Below, one piece after another: positions 1-8,155 of a stretch of DNA of 64,000 nucleotides. Below the pieces are notes generated by a model. It had not been told where the DNA came from and did no database searches. It saw only the letters and a program-made list of their open reading frames with translations. A program made the position numbers and the translations under genes. Positions within the stretch are counted from its first letter, which is position 1. The number at the start of each line of letters is the position of its first letter. The DNA comes from Paenibacillus sonchi (GTDB lineage: Bacteria > Bacillota > Bacilli > Paenibacillales > Paenibacillaceae): the NCBI RefSeq assembly GCF_016772475.1, contig NZ_CP068595.1, positions 1-64,000 of the forward strand. Direction: 5' to 3'.

Positions 1-19
1 TCATTGGATAAGAGAACTG

Positions 20-175
20 CCGTCCCACCACCAGAGGGCACCGCCCGATGGTGGTGGTGTAAAGGCAGGAATAGCAAAATGTCATTTTGCGAGAAAACAG
101 CGTGGAAGCAGAGCTTCCACCGACATTTTTAGTGATTTTCACCCGGCAAACGAATGTCGCTTAAGAGTACCCCAA
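20..175 (+). other. oriT: Predicted origin of transfer (oriT)
   Basis: This is a gene-free leader just before the relaxosome genes. It contains consecutive inverted repeats: CCACCA/TGGTGG (about 26-58), GCAAAATG/CATTTTGC (77-93) and GTGGAAGC/GCTTCCAC (102-120). A fourth pair, CGACATT (121-127) with AATGTCG (153-159), ends just before TAAGAGTACCCC (162-173). That last string resembles the TAAGTGCGCCCT-type nick region of MOBP/MOBQ plasmids. An inverted repeat directly 5' of a nick motif, beside mobC-like and relaxase genes, is the usual oriT layout. The structure is seen; the nick position is inferred. Confidence 0.6.
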
Positions 176-190
176 AGGGAAGGAGATGCC

Positions 191-673
191 ATGGCACAAG
201 CTGAGAAAACCATACAGATCACCGTCAAGCTCCCAAAGAAACAATATGAAGCATTGAAAAAGCATGCAGCTACCAAGCATCTCAGTATGGCAGATATCGT
301 ACGTGCCTTTATTCAAAAGGGGATGTCTGTAGATGCCTATACCGAAGAGATTGATTTCATCACTACTATTATCCGCCAGGAGATCACCATTGCCATCAAC
401 AGTTTGAGTAACCGGTTAGCCGGACTGGCTAGCAAAGACCTCATCATGTCCGCCGCCTCTTATTACTCCACCATTGCTATCATTGCGGATTTAATCGATG
501 TGAATCGTTATACAACTTTCCGGGAGATTGAGAAGAAGGCTCGGCAGCTTGCAGTGGAATACATGAAGATGAAGCTCACTGATGTGGAGAAGCTATTCCT
601 CTCCGGTGATGGTTTTGAGCAGGATGCTGAGCGACTGCGCGGAGGCGATACCGATGTCGGCTCTGATCTATAA
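191..673 (+). CDS. MobC-like relaxosome accessory protein (RHH type)
   Basis: A 160-residue protein likely to bind oriT and help the relaxase nick it. The N-terminus (about residues 8-48) has a beta strand with alternating K/T and hydrophobic residues (TIQITVKLPKKQYEAL), followed by two short helices. This is the ribbon-helix-helix pattern of plasmid accessory factors such as MobC or TraJ-like proteins. The rest is helical and charged. AAGGGAAGGAGA precedes the ATG with good spacing. The next gene, a relaxase, begins inside its last codons, so translation is probably coupled. The family assignment rests on fold pattern and position, not on a recognised signature. Confidence 0.65.
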   Translation: MAQAEKTIQITVKLPKKQYEALKKHAATKHLSMADIVRAFIQKGMSVDAYTEEIDFITTIIRQEITIAINSLSNRLAGLASKDLIMSAASYYSTIAIIADLIDVNRYTTFREIEKKARQLAVEYMKMKLTDVEKLFLSGDGFEQDAERLRGGDTDVGSDL

Positions 674-1889
674 GCAACGCTTCTTCCATCCCAATAAGTC
701 CAAAACTGCAGTCAGCAATTACTGTCATATTGGTTATATCGCCACCCGCCCCGGTGCAGTTCGGCATGATGCGAAAAACCATGGTCTATTCGGAAAACTA
801 AAGCCCGGCGAGATGCAAATATTTGATTCCTGGCAAGAAGTGGCGCGAACTGTCCGAGATATTTCGCAGCAAGGCAAAAACATGTATCGTTGCATTATTT
901 CTTTCCGCAGAGAAACTGCAATGGAACTAGGACTATCAAACTTCACGGCATGGCAGCAGTATATCGAACAACACATTACCACACTTGCAGCACAAAACCA
1001 GATTAAAACAGAGAACCTTTGTTGGGCTGCCGCCTTTCATAACGAAATAGATCACCCCCATCTTCATGTAGTGTTCTGGGATAAGAAACAAGAAATCATG
1101 AGGAACTACACTTCCCCCAAAATCCCCAACCGCATTCGCAAACAGCTGATTAAAGACACATTCGCTTATAAAATTAAACAGTTTATTGCCATGCGGGATC
1201 AGGCCAAATCTGGAGTATCCGAAATTACCGATCAATTGGTAGCAGAATTTGAGAACTATCTGAAACAGTTGAATCCAAAAGCATTTCGAGCATTCCAGCA
1301 GCGGTTCGAAATTGACGATGAAGACTCTCTTCTCCTCTTTCCTAAACATCATTTGGTGGAGCCCTCTTCTGTCAAGAAGTTGGCTGAACAGCTTTTTCAA
1401 TTGCGTCAACAAATGCCGAAATCCGGACGACTTGCGTACAAGCTGTTGCCTCCTGAATCGAAAGCACTGCTGGATAAGTTTGTACAGAACTTGTTGCAAG
1501 AGAATCGCTATCTGGCTCAGATGGTAGATGATTACGTTGAGGCCAAAATGAACCTGGCAATGCTTTATGACTCTAATCCAGATCATTTGAACAGGCAGCG
1601 TGCTAAGTATCAGGCTGAAGCAGAGAAACGTATCGCCAACCGCATCCTCTCCACGGTTCGCACCATCATCCAGCTAGAGGAGGATGCCAACTTTAACATC
1701 AAACAAGCTAATTGGCAGTATGCCATGACAGAGCAATTAGTGCTTGAGCTGCTTAACATGATGGAAGGCTTGGCGATGAATGCCCAAATGGATTACGACG
1801 ACAAAAGCAAGCTAATGGGCGGTGACTTATCGAAGCAGGCTAAGAAAGAATGGCTTTTTCGAAATAAGGATAAAGGATTCGATAGGTAA
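654..1889 (+). CDS. MOBP-type relaxase (MobP2/MobP3-like)
   Basis: The transesterase that nicks oriT, stays covalently bound to the 5' end and pilots the strand to the coupling protein. The chosen ATG gives 411 residues and has GGAGG eight bases upstream; a longer in-frame start at 582 lacks a ribosome site. Residues 129-138 contain the metal-binding signature H-N-E-I-D-H-P-H-L-H, typical of the HxDxxxHxH relaxase motif III. Candidate catalytic tyrosines lie at 23 and 28, in a stretch rich in H, Y and R. The C-terminal half is helical and probably contacts the secretion machine. It overlaps the preceding accessory gene by 20 bases, which supports a relaxosome operon. Confidence 0.88.
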   Translation: MSALIYKQRFFHPNKSKTAVSNYCHIGYIATRPGAVRHDAKNHGLFGKLKPGEMQIFDSWQEVARTVRDISQQGKNMYRCIISFRRETAMELGLSNFTAWQQYIEQHITTLAAQNQIKTENLCWAAAFHNEIDHPHLHVVFWDKKQEIMRNYTSPKIPNRIRKQLIKDTFAYKIKQFIAMRDQAKSGVSEITDQLVAEFENYLKQLNPKAFRAFQQRFEIDDEDSLLLFPKHHLVEPSSVKKLAEQLFQLRQQMPKSGRLAYKLLPPESKALLDKFVQNLLQENRYLAQMVDDYVEAKMNLAMLYDSNPDHLNRQRAKYQAEAEKRIANRILSTVRTIIQLEEDANFNIKQANWQYAMTEQLVLELLNMMEGLAMNAQMDYDDKSKLMGGDLSKQAKKEWLFRNKDKGFDR

Positions 1890-1924
1890 TGTGAGTCTCC
1901 AACCACATCGAAAGGAATGATCAA

Positions 1925-2092
1925 ATGTTTTTTACCAATGGAAAGCTGCAATCTTTTGAGAAACTGATGCGTCAAACTCCACGGAAACATCGACCATCTT
2001 CAGAAGACAAACCGAATCAACAATCTCAAGTAATTCCTTCTCAGGAGAGTCCATCTCAGCTCAAGGAACAATCGGCCAATGGAGATCAATAA
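1925..2092 (+). CDS. Small hydrophilic protein, unknown
   Basis: A 55-codon reading frame beginning MFFTNGKLQSFEK and ending in a Q/S/P-rich tail. GAAAGGAATGA lies just upstream of the ATG at good spacing. Its stop overlaps the start of the next gene by 14 bases, the usual sign of a translationally coupled small gene. No membrane segment or known motif is seen. It has a short basic stretch (MRQTPRKHR) that could bind DNA or the relaxase, but this is speculative. It is too short for confident homology. Confidence 0.5.
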   Translation: MFFTNGKLQSFEKLMRQTPRKHRPSSEDKPNQQSQVIPSQESPSQLKEQSANGDQ

Positions 2093-2729
2093 TCGAATGA
2101 ACGAGGTGCTAGAAGCAGAACTCTCCCGTTTGGGTTTGAATATCCAGCGCGAATCGTCCTCCGTTCTCTCCGTTCTTCATAAGAATGACCCTATCGCGTT
2201 TATCCATGATAATGGTGAAATTCATTATCCAGCTAATACCGAAGCTGCACTCGCTCACCAGATTTCGAGCATTCTCGGAAAGGTCTGGGAGATAGAGACT
2301 ACCTACCGTAATGCTACCCAGCTTGGAATCTCCAGTTTGAGCAGTTACCGCAGTATGCTGGAATATAACCATCATGTATTAGCCGGCCGCTACGATGGGG
2401 ACGGTGAGTTTCGCTTTGTTACGTGGGAGATGAATAACGAGCGGACTGGATTTGCCATGGGGCATTATTTTTATCGCAATGAATATGGGAAGGCAACAGA
2501 CGATTTTCTAATGCGAAGTGGATTACTCGACAAAGGTAGATTGTTCGATAGCGATCAGCTCAGTTCGCTTTACACCGCCCTTCTCTATCGCAGCATCAAT
2601 GATCCCACACTAGGATATAACGAAAAGCAATCCATCGACCTCCTTCTACAGAAAATCGAGTCATTGACTCCCCATTCTCCAAATCTCCTTCATTCGCCAC
2701 TTCAAGCTGAACTGGATCTCGAACAGTAG
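2079..2729 (+). CDS. Conserved element protein, paralogue of the next gene
   Basis: A 216-residue soluble protein of unknown function. There is no signal peptide or membrane helix. The C-terminal half has an aromatic motif (HYFYRNEYGKATDDFLMRSG) that aligns with QYFYDRNEAMENFAVRSG in the following protein. The downstream LFD...L, ND and LLLQKIE segments also align, so the two genes are tandem paralogues. It lies between the relaxase and the coupling-protein genes, so a role in relaxosome processing, entry exclusion or establishment is possible but unproven. A second in-frame ATG at 2097 could also be the start. Confidence 0.7.
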   Translation: MEINNRMNEVLEAELSRLGLNIQRESSSVLSVLHKNDPIAFIHDNGEIHYPANTEAALAHQISSILGKVWEIETTYRNATQLGISSLSSYRSMLEYNHHVLAGRYDGDGEFRFVTWEMNNERTGFAMGHYFYRNEYGKATDDFLMRSGLLDKGRLFDSDQLSSLYTALLYRSINDPTLGYNEKQSIDLLLQKIESLTPHSPNLLHSPLQAELDLEQ

Positions 2730-2734
2730 CCTTT

Positions 2735-3460
2735 TTGATAGGAGTGATTCGAACGAAAAGTAAAAGTGAATTTTATAAAAGCTTCTTTGCTGCCCTATCC
2801 CAACAAGGGATTGAGGTTCGGCGTTCCACATCTGCGGACTATTTAGCAGATTTGTATCAGAAGAATCAGATCATTGCCTTTTATACGAGGATGGACAGTA
2901 TTGAACGCAATCCTTTTGTTACTGTCCCGGATCGGCTTATGAGCAGTATTTCAGACCTAGCAAGGAAAACAGCCTTGCAGCTGGGTGTTTGTACTGAAAA
3001 GCCATACACCGATAAGGAAGAGAAGATCACAAACGGTGTCTACAAGCTTAGTGAATACGGGGATGTCATTCTGGCTTGCAAACATCATCCTCTATTCGAA
3101 TATGTATTTTCGACCTACCGTCTCGCTCCAGAGAATGGAATACCGGTACAACGCCAATATTTCTATGACAGAAATGAGGCGATGGAGAACTTTGCCGTCC
3201 GCAGCGGCCTGGTAGATGGTAAGAAACTATTCAACCAAAATGAGCTTATTCTCATTCATGATGAGATGGTCAAATTCCTCATCAGTCCCAACGACAAGAC
3301 GATGGACCAATTCGAACAGGTCCAGATCCTGATCGACCGATTGGAGGAACTACTGCCCGAGCTTAAAGATCGAGAAATCCACCTGAACTACGAACAAGAA
3401 TTTAGCCATGACTTTGACGGTAACTCGGAGACGCTTGAAATTACCGAAGAAGGTCGGTAA
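2735..3460 (+). CDS. Conserved element protein, paralogue of the previous gene
   Basis: A protein of up to 241 residues, unknown function, homologous over its C-terminal half to its upstream neighbour. The shared elements are Y-F-Y-x-R-N-E, FAVRSGLVD and LFNQNEL, followed by a helix ending LIDRLEELLP. It has no membrane segment and is predicted cytoplasmic. The start is uncertain: the open frame begins with TTG at 2735. A GGAG lies at 2741-2744, too close to the GTG at 2744, so a slightly later non-ATG start is possible. It is followed after 33 bases by another unknown gene with a clear ribosome site. Confidence 0.68.
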   Translation: MIGVIRTKSKSEFYKSFFAALSQQGIEVRRSTSADYLADLYQKNQIIAFYTRMDSIERNPFVTVPDRLMSSISDLARKTALQLGVCTEKPYTDKEEKITNGVYKLSEYGDVILACKHHPLFEYVFSTYRLAPENGIPVQRQYFYDRNEAMENFAVRSGLVDGKKLFNQNELILIHDEMVKFLISPNDKTMDQFEQVQILIDRLEELLPELKDREIHLNYEQEFSHDFDGNSETLEITEEGR

Positions 3461-3493
3461 CAACTCATCTTTATTATAGAAGGAAGTGAGTCC

Positions 3494-4333
3494 ATGCCTC
3501 AGCCCGAAAGCTCGATATGGGGTAATATTTTAACCTGCGCGGAAATTGGCTTGCATGTGTACGGCATGATGGCCGAACACAATAGCGGCATTGTTGTGGA
3601 TGCTGATTATGCCAAAGAAGTACTCAGTGAAGAAGCGTTGCAAGCTGGAGAGTCACAAGGTGATCATATCTATTTCGACGATGCCAAAAGTATCATCCCT
3701 GCCTATGAACTGCTCAAGAAGGATGCAATTACGGATCCGGAATTTAAAGAATGGTGCGGATCGCCAGAAAAACTGGCCCAGGATGGAGAGTTTTTTGCTC
3801 CGGAGTATTTTGGTGGAATGACCCCACCAGCAACTACACCTTGGGGAGACATTACGGAAAGCCAAGAGTTCTACAATGGTATTTCCATGGTGAATCATGA
3901 CGGAGAGTGGGCACTCGCGGTACATCAAACGATCGCAAATCATTGTCTATCGGAGATGGCACAGGAAGTAGCAGCTGGTCAAGAAAACTATCTCTTTTTT
4001 CCACTCGATGCTTGCTCCATTCCGGTTTATGAATTATCTGCTTCTCACCCCGCTATACTGGAACAAATTATCAACGAGGATAGTTTGGTGCACACACTAT
4101 GTGAGGATCATCCCGTCTATGTAACGATGCATAATCTTCATGTTGAAGAATGGGGCCGTATTTATGATCAGCCGGCACCAAGATCACTCTTTCTACAAAT
4201 ACAGCTGGATCAGGAAGCGCGTTTCCCTGTTACGGAACAATACGAAAAATCCCCACAATTCCATCAAGATTCTACCTCCCTGAGAGAACGACCTGATAAT
4301 TTTTTTGAACCCACAGAGGAGCCGGAGTGGTGA
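3494..4333 (+). CDS. Conserved element protein with internal duplication
   Basis: A 279-residue acidic soluble protein of unknown function. It appears to hold two copies of one module, about residues 9-95 and 115-207. Each starts with a W-G-[ND]-I motif and continues through a helical part. Each then has a D/E-rich strand before I-P-[AV]-Y-E-L (SIIPAYELLKKD and SIPVYELSASHP). The tail is disordered and rich in E and P. AGAAGGAAGTGAG precedes the ATG. It overlaps the next gene by seven bases. Position suggests a role linked to substrate docking at the coupling protein; this is only inference. Confidence 0.68.
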   Translation: MPQPESSIWGNILTCAEIGLHVYGMMAEHNSGIVVDADYAKEVLSEEALQAGESQGDHIYFDDAKSIIPAYELLKKDAITDPEFKEWCGSPEKLAQDGEFFAPEYFGGMTPPATTPWGDITESQEFYNGISMVNHDGEWALAVHQTIANHCLSEMAQEVAAGQENYLFFPLDACSIPVYELSASHPAILEQIINEDSLVHTLCEDHPVYVTMHNLHVEEWGRIYDQPAPRSLFLQIQLDQEARFPVTEQYEKSPQFHQDSTSLRERPDNFFEPTEEPEW

Positions 4334-4845
4334 AAACGAAACAAAAGCTGCTGCTTTGCACGCTTTTAATAACCAACGGTTCCATCTTTAATCTCTTCTT
4401 CTCTACGGCCCTGCATGGTGCCTTATCCGGTTCAACTTCAACCCTCACTGTCCCCTCCCTAAATGCAAGCCTGGGTAGTCTTATTTCTAGCAGAGTTCAC
4501 TTTCTGCTTTTTCTTTGTCTTCAAGGATTTACTCTACTGCTATCCACTCTCTTTTTCGTCTCCAATAACCGGCCATATCAAAGTAAACTTAAGCAAATTG
4601 CACCCGGGATTGAAACACCAGTAAAGGTGGGACAAAATCAGCATGGTTCCGCACGATGGCTCCTAGAAGAGGAATGGGCTCATGCCTTCGACTGCGAATT
4701 GCTCGATTTGCAGCATCCCTATATTCGCCAATTGATTCAATCCGGTTACGACGACCTGCATTTCCGACGAACCGATCAGAAGGAGGACTTTCACCGTGAG
4801 GATGCTTCATCCGAAGTCTATTCCGAAAGTGAACGCCGTGATTAA
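4327..4845 (+). CDS. Membrane part of split VirD4/TraG coupling protein
   Basis: A 172-residue protein with two hydrophobic helices (about residues 8-26 and 56-78) on either side of an extracellular loop. A cytoplasmic part follows, containing V-G-x-N-Q-H-G-S-A-R-W. In one-piece VirD4/TraG proteins this HGSARW motif lies just after the membrane helices and before the P-loop domain. The ATPase part is encoded by the following overlapping gene in another frame. Each part has its own translation start, so this looks like a genuine two-subunit coupling protein. A one-base insertion in a fused ancestor cannot be excluded. GTG is the likely start codon, with GAGGAGCCGGA upstream. Confidence 0.65.
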   Translation: MVKTKQKLLLCTLLITNGSIFNLFFSTALHGALSGSTSTLTVPSLNASLGSLISSRVHFLLFLCLQGFTLLLSTLFFVSNNRPYQSKLKQIAPGIETPVKVGQNQHGSARWLLEEEWAHAFDCELLDLQHPYIRQLIQSGYDDLHFRRTDQKEDFHREDASSEVYSESERRD

Positions 4846-6400
4846 CCATCCTCACCGAGCTGCAGCACCACCTCTGATCCAATCGGGTGGTATTGTCCTA
4901 GGATTACAACAAGCACGAAACCAGGAGCGTCTTTTCTTTATAGGGGACGATGTTCATTCTCTCTGTATCGGCGCGACGCGCAGTGGGAAATCTCGAACAG
5001 TGGTCCTTCAATCCATCGGACTCTTGGCTTTAGCCGGAGAATCATTGGTTATCTCTGATCCGAAAGCAGAGCTGTTTCATTATAGTAGCGTACTGCTGGA
5101 GAAGCTGGGTTATGAAGTATTTGCTCTCGATTTCCGCCATCCTGAAAAGAGTCACCATTACAATCTGCTTCAGCCTATCATTGACGCGACGCTGGCTGGA
5201 GACCAAGAGCAAGCAGAAATGCTCGCTTGGGATATGACGAACGTGCTGGTAGGCAAAGCTCAGGGTGAAAAAATCTGGACCAACGGAGAAATGTCGGTCA
5301 TCGCCGCCTCGATCCTAAGTGTCGTGTGGGATAACGTCAAGCGCCCGGAGTTTCAAAATATGACCAATGTCTACTGGTTTCTAGCGGAGATGAACAAACA
5401 AATCGGCAACAAAACACCGATGCAGGAGTACATTAAGCGGTTGCCTCAGAACCATCCTGCTCGGGCTCTGCTCAGCATCTCCGACATTGCTCCCTCCCGC
5501 ACCAAAGGTAGTTTCTATACCTCAGCGTTGACCACATTGCGCCTCTTCACCTCCAAATCCATTTATGCCATCACACACAAAAGCGACTTTTCTTTAGCCG
5601 ACATCGGCAATAAGAAACAGGTGCTTTTTATTATCCTCCCCGATGAGAAGACAACCTTTTATCCTGTGGCTTCGCTTATGGTATCCCAGTTGTACGAACT
5701 GTTAACTACCGAAGCAGACAAACGTGGAGGACGCTTAAAACAACGGGTCAATTTTATCCTTGATGAGTTTGGTAACTTTACGCCTATTGCCGATTTCACA
5801 AATAAGTTGACGGTCGGCGGAGGGCGTGGAATGCGCTTTAACCTATTTCTACAGAGTTTCGAACAATTGAAAGAAAAATACGACGACCATGTAGCCAATA
5901 CGATCAAATCCAATTGTCAGACTTGGATATATCTACAGGCTGACGATTTAGAGACGCTGCGGGAAGTCAGTGAGAAGCTTGGGACATATACAACGTCCAG
6001 TTACCAGCTATCTGCATCACATGGCAAATATTCGACGCCCAGCACTTCACACAGCTTGAATCTGCTTGAGCGCAAGTTGTTAACGGTAGACGAGGTGCAC
6101 CGTGTCTCACGCCCTTATCAGATTGTACTTTCTCGTTCCCATCCAGCAATGATGTATTCTCCCGATCTATCCTCCTGGGCGTTTAACGCAATGATGGGCC
6201 TTGGGGACAAGGAGCATAATCGCCAAGTAAGAGAAGAACGAGAAATGCGGCGAATCGTACGAACGAATACCGCTGAGGAGGTGAAACTTTGGAATATTTG
6301 GATCTACTATCAGAAAGACATTACCCGGCAGATGGCCGAACAACGGCAACAAGCAACCGCTCAAAGCGGATTCTTCCCTCCAGGTTCAGACGACGATTAA
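4796..6400 (+). CDS. virD4: VirD4/TraG-type coupling ATPase (T4CP)
   Basis: The hexameric motor that recruits the relaxase-DNA complex to the secretion channel. The sequence has GGIVLG (31-36), a Walker A G-A-T-R-S-G-K-S (about 59-66) and a DPKAEL motif. The Walker B region is FILDEFGNF near 320, and the C-terminal part has the usual GxRxQxxxQS-like pattern (GGGRGMRFNLFLQSFEQL). At 534 residues it lacks membrane helices, which are in the preceding gene. The GTG start at 4796 has AGGAGG nine bases upstream, which supports an independent translation start. The C-terminus is overlapped by the start of the VirB2-like gene. Confidence 0.9.
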   Translation: MRMLHPKSIPKVNAVINHPHRAAAPPLIQSGGIVLGLQQARNQERLFFIGDDVHSLCIGATRSGKSRTVVLQSIGLLALAGESLVISDPKAELFHYSSVLLEKLGYEVFALDFRHPEKSHHYNLLQPIIDATLAGDQEQAEMLAWDMTNVLVGKAQGEKIWTNGEMSVIAASILSVVWDNVKRPEFQNMTNVYWFLAEMNKQIGNKTPMQEYIKRLPQNHPARALLSISDIAPSRTKGSFYTSALTTLRLFTSKSIYAITHKSDFSLADIGNKKQVLFIILPDEKTTFYPVASLMVSQLYELLTTEADKRGGRLKQRVNFILDEFGNFTPIADFTNKLTVGGGRGMRFNLFLQSFEQLKEKYDDHVANTIKSNCQTWIYLQADDLETLREVSEKLGTYTTSSYQLSASHGKYSTPSTSHSLNLLERKLLTVDEVHRVSRPYQIVLSRSHPAMMYSPDLSSWAFNAMMGLGDKEHNRQVREEREMRRIVRTNTAEEVKLWNIWIYYQKDITRQMAEQRQQATAQSGFFPPGSDDD

Positions 6401-6744
6401 GGTCAGGCCGCTTCTCTTCGGTTATACGAACTGCAGCAGCCGTACTATTTACGCTTTACTACAATTGGGTTGAATCCACATCCGTTTATGCTTCCGGCGA
6501 CATTAAAGGTAGTAAGCTGGTGACCGGGACTGAGAAATTAATCGGTGATGTTACAACTTGGCTGATGATTCTGGCTCCGGTTGTTTCCGGTTTGCTCATT
6601 GTTTATTTTAGTATCCGGCGCTCTGCCGCTGATGAGATGGACACCAAAAAGTGGAACAACCGTATCATTGTTGCCGTTGTATCCTGCATTGGTGCAGTAC
6701 TCGGCGCAGCCACTCTTAATATCATTATTGGCTACTACAAGTAA
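6289..6744 (+). CDS. VirB2/TrbC-like pilin candidate
   Basis: Probably the major conjugative pilin or a small channel subunit. The C-terminal 80 residues have two strong membrane helices (about 90-108 and 128-147) separated by a short polar K/N/R loop. This is the VirB2/TrbC layout. A basic segment plus a hydrophobic stretch ending in VYASG at about 70 could be a long signal peptide. The TTG start at 6289 has GAGGAGGTG upstream and overlaps the coupling ATPase by 112 bases; no other good in-frame start exists. A terminator-like hairpin follows the stop. The assignment rests on topology and position. Confidence 0.6.
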   Translation: MEYLDLLSERHYPADGRTTATSNRSKRILPSRFRRRLRSGRFSSVIRTAAAVLFTLYYNWVESTSVYASGDIKGSKLVTGTEKLIGDVTTWLMILAPVVSGLLIVYFSIRRSAADEMDTKKWNNRIIVAVVSCIGAVLGAATLNIIIGYYK

Positions 6745-6749
6745 ATGGG

Positions 6750-6775
6750 GCTTGCTAACCACAGCAGGCTTTTTT
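6750..6775 (+). terminator. Intrinsic terminator or attenuator
   Basis: GCTTGCT and AGCAGGC form a seven-pair stem with one G-T pair and a six-base loop, followed directly by TTTTTT. It lies between the VirB2-like and the next small membrane gene inside the transfer operon. Partial read-through could set unequal dosage of the genes on each side. Confidence 0.6.
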
Positions 6776-6809
6776 CTATGCTCACATTGAATTCTGGAGG
6801 TTATGAACA

Positions 6810-7040
6810 ATGAAAAAAATGATGAAGGCTATAGCGAAGAAATTTGCTCACATGGGGAGCAATGCAAAGAGAGTACTTAGCAACCGAAGCGGGGAAGGTT
6901 TCGTGGATACGGCTGTAAAGATCCTGATGGCTGTTGTGATCGGAGCACTCGTGTTAGGCGGTCTGTATCTGCTGTTTGAAGGAACCATCCTGCCCACACT
7001 TACTCAGCGGATCAAGGAAATGTTCAACTACAAAGGTTAA
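6810..7040 (+). CDS. Small pilin-like membrane protein (DUF6133-like)
   Basis: A 76-residue protein with a basic N-terminus, then R-S-G-E-G-F-V-D-T-A and one hydrophobic helix (about 37-60). The Gly-Glu-Gly before a membrane helix resembles the cleavage site of type IV / Flp prepilins. A near-identical pattern (K-R-G-E-G-Y-V-D-V-V) recurs in the TadE-like protein at 14753-15145. The element also encodes an A24 prepilin peptidase. I recall similar small proteins in clostridial conjugative elements filed as DUF6133, but could not verify this. It could therefore be the processed pilin of the machine. GGAGG precedes the ATG. Confidence 0.6.
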   Translation: MKKMMKAIAKKFAHMGSNAKRVLSNRSGEGFVDTAVKILMAVVIGALVLGGLYLLFEGTILPTLTQRIKEMFNYKG

Positions 7041-7049
7041 GCAGCCTTC

Positions 7050-7078
7050 AGAGGAAGCGGCGGTCACGCCGCTTCTCT
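7050..7078 (+). other. Strong hairpin between operon genes
   Basis: AGAGGAAGCGGCG and CGCCGCTTCTCT pair with one bulge around a GTCA loop. There is no T-run, so it is not a classical terminator. It sits directly before the ribosome site (AGAAAGGAGG) of the VirB6-like gene and may stabilise or process the transcript. Confidence 0.5.
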
Positions 7079-7094
7079 TAGAAAGGAGGAACAG

Positions 7095-7931
7095 ATGGAG
7101 AAGATCTTGCTGCTGCTCGTCGTTGCTCTGCTTAACGGGGCGCTAATCTATATGGACACCTTGTTAAAAGATATCCTTCCCATCTCCTTATATGCAGAGA
7201 AATACATGACCCTTACAACTGGCACGAATCTACTGGAAAGCTTGTACGATATTTTGTTTGGCTTTGGAGTTGCAGTGATGATTCTCAAATTTCTGAAAAA
7301 GGGCTTTGAGATTTATGTACTGTGGACCGATGGCGATCCGGATGAAGAACCGCTATTTCTACTGACCAATTTTTTCAGGGCAATGGCTGTTGCCATTTGT
7401 TTTCCCACTATCTATACCTGGATCGGTCAAATGGTTGAAGAGCTAACCAATCAGTTACTGGTCGTCATCGGACAATCGACCGACTACAACTGGCAGGCCT
7501 GGGTTAACAGCATCAGCTCACTCGGACTTGTGACAGCACTGTTCGGATTGGTCTTTGTGGTTTGTTTCTTTATTCTATATTTCCAGTTTCTCATGCGCGG
7601 ACTCGAGATGTTCATCCTTCGTGTTGGCATTCCGCTGGCCTGCGCTGGTTTACTGGATAATGACCGCGGTGTGTTCCTGGCGTATACCCAGAAATTTATG
7701 CAATCCATGTTGACGGTAGTCATTCAAATCTCCTTAGCCAAATTAGGTGTGGGGTTGATGCTGCAATCCCATGTCTTCTGGGGACTAGCCTGTATGATGC
7801 TCGCGATCAAGACACCACGCTTCCTCTCTGATTTCTTAATTACAACAGGTGGCGGTGGCGGGGTTGTAAACAATGTCTATCACTCCGTCAAACTCGTAGG
7901 GATGGCCCGCAAAATGACGAAGGCCGGGTGA
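7095..7931 (+). CDS. VirB6/TrbL-like channel protein
   Basis: A 278-residue polytopic membrane protein, the likely inner-membrane channel component of the secretion apparatus. Hydrophobic segments are visible near residues 1-20, 48-75, 95-115, 140-175, 180-200 and 215-240. They surround an extracellular loop containing YTWIGQMVEELTNQ. The C-terminus has a Gly-rich GGGGGV stretch and a basic tail. This matches VirB6/TrbL proteins of Firmicute conjugative elements (I recall DUF6102-type names). AGAAAGGAGGAACAG precedes the ATG. The next gene starts four bases after its stop. Confidence 0.72.
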   Translation: MEKILLLLVVALLNGALIYMDTLLKDILPISLYAEKYMTLTTGTNLLESLYDILFGFGVAVMILKFLKKGFEIYVLWTDGDPDEEPLFLLTNFFRAMAVAICFPTIYTWIGQMVEELTNQLLVVIGQSTDYNWQAWVNSISSLGLVTALFGLVFVVCFFILYFQFLMRGLEMFILRVGIPLACAGLLDNDRGVFLAYTQKFMQSMLTVVIQISLAKLGVGLMLQSHVFWGLACMMLAIKTPRFLSDFLITTGGGGGVVNNVYHSVKLVGMARKMTKAG

Positions 7932-7935
7932 CTGA

Positions 7936-8145
7936 ATGGATACACTGGAGGAGCTTGCACAAGCTCTTATCGCCTTAATCCGACTTGGCAGTGCCTGTCG
8001 CTTGGTATATTGCATGGTACGTCTGGCTGGAGCTGACGAGGAAGCGGCGAAATACAAGAAACGCAGCCGGAACGTTGTACTGTTTTACATACTTGCCGAA
8101 AGCATCTGGCAGGTAAAAGATATCATTTTGTTCTATTACCAGTAG
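7936..8145 (+). CDS. Small membrane-associated element protein
   Basis: A 69-residue protein with a hydrophobic central part (IALIRLGSACRLVYCMVRLAG) and a second weaker hydrophobic stretch (NVVLFYILAESIW) near the C-terminus. It sits four bases after the VirB6-like gene and ten before the VirB3-like gene, so it is almost certainly translated with them. It contains two Cys but no recognisable domain. It may be a small accessory channel subunit; no function can be assigned from sequence. Confidence 0.6.
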   Translation: MDTLEELAQALIALIRLGSACRLVYCMVRLAGADEEAAKYKKRSRNVVLFYILAESIWQVKDIILFYYQ

Positions 8146-8155
8146 GAGGTCTGAG

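Noticed and set aside
936..1586. 216-codon minus-strand frame within the relaxase
   Set aside because: It is fully antisense to the relaxase, has no ribosome site and no recognisable protein features.
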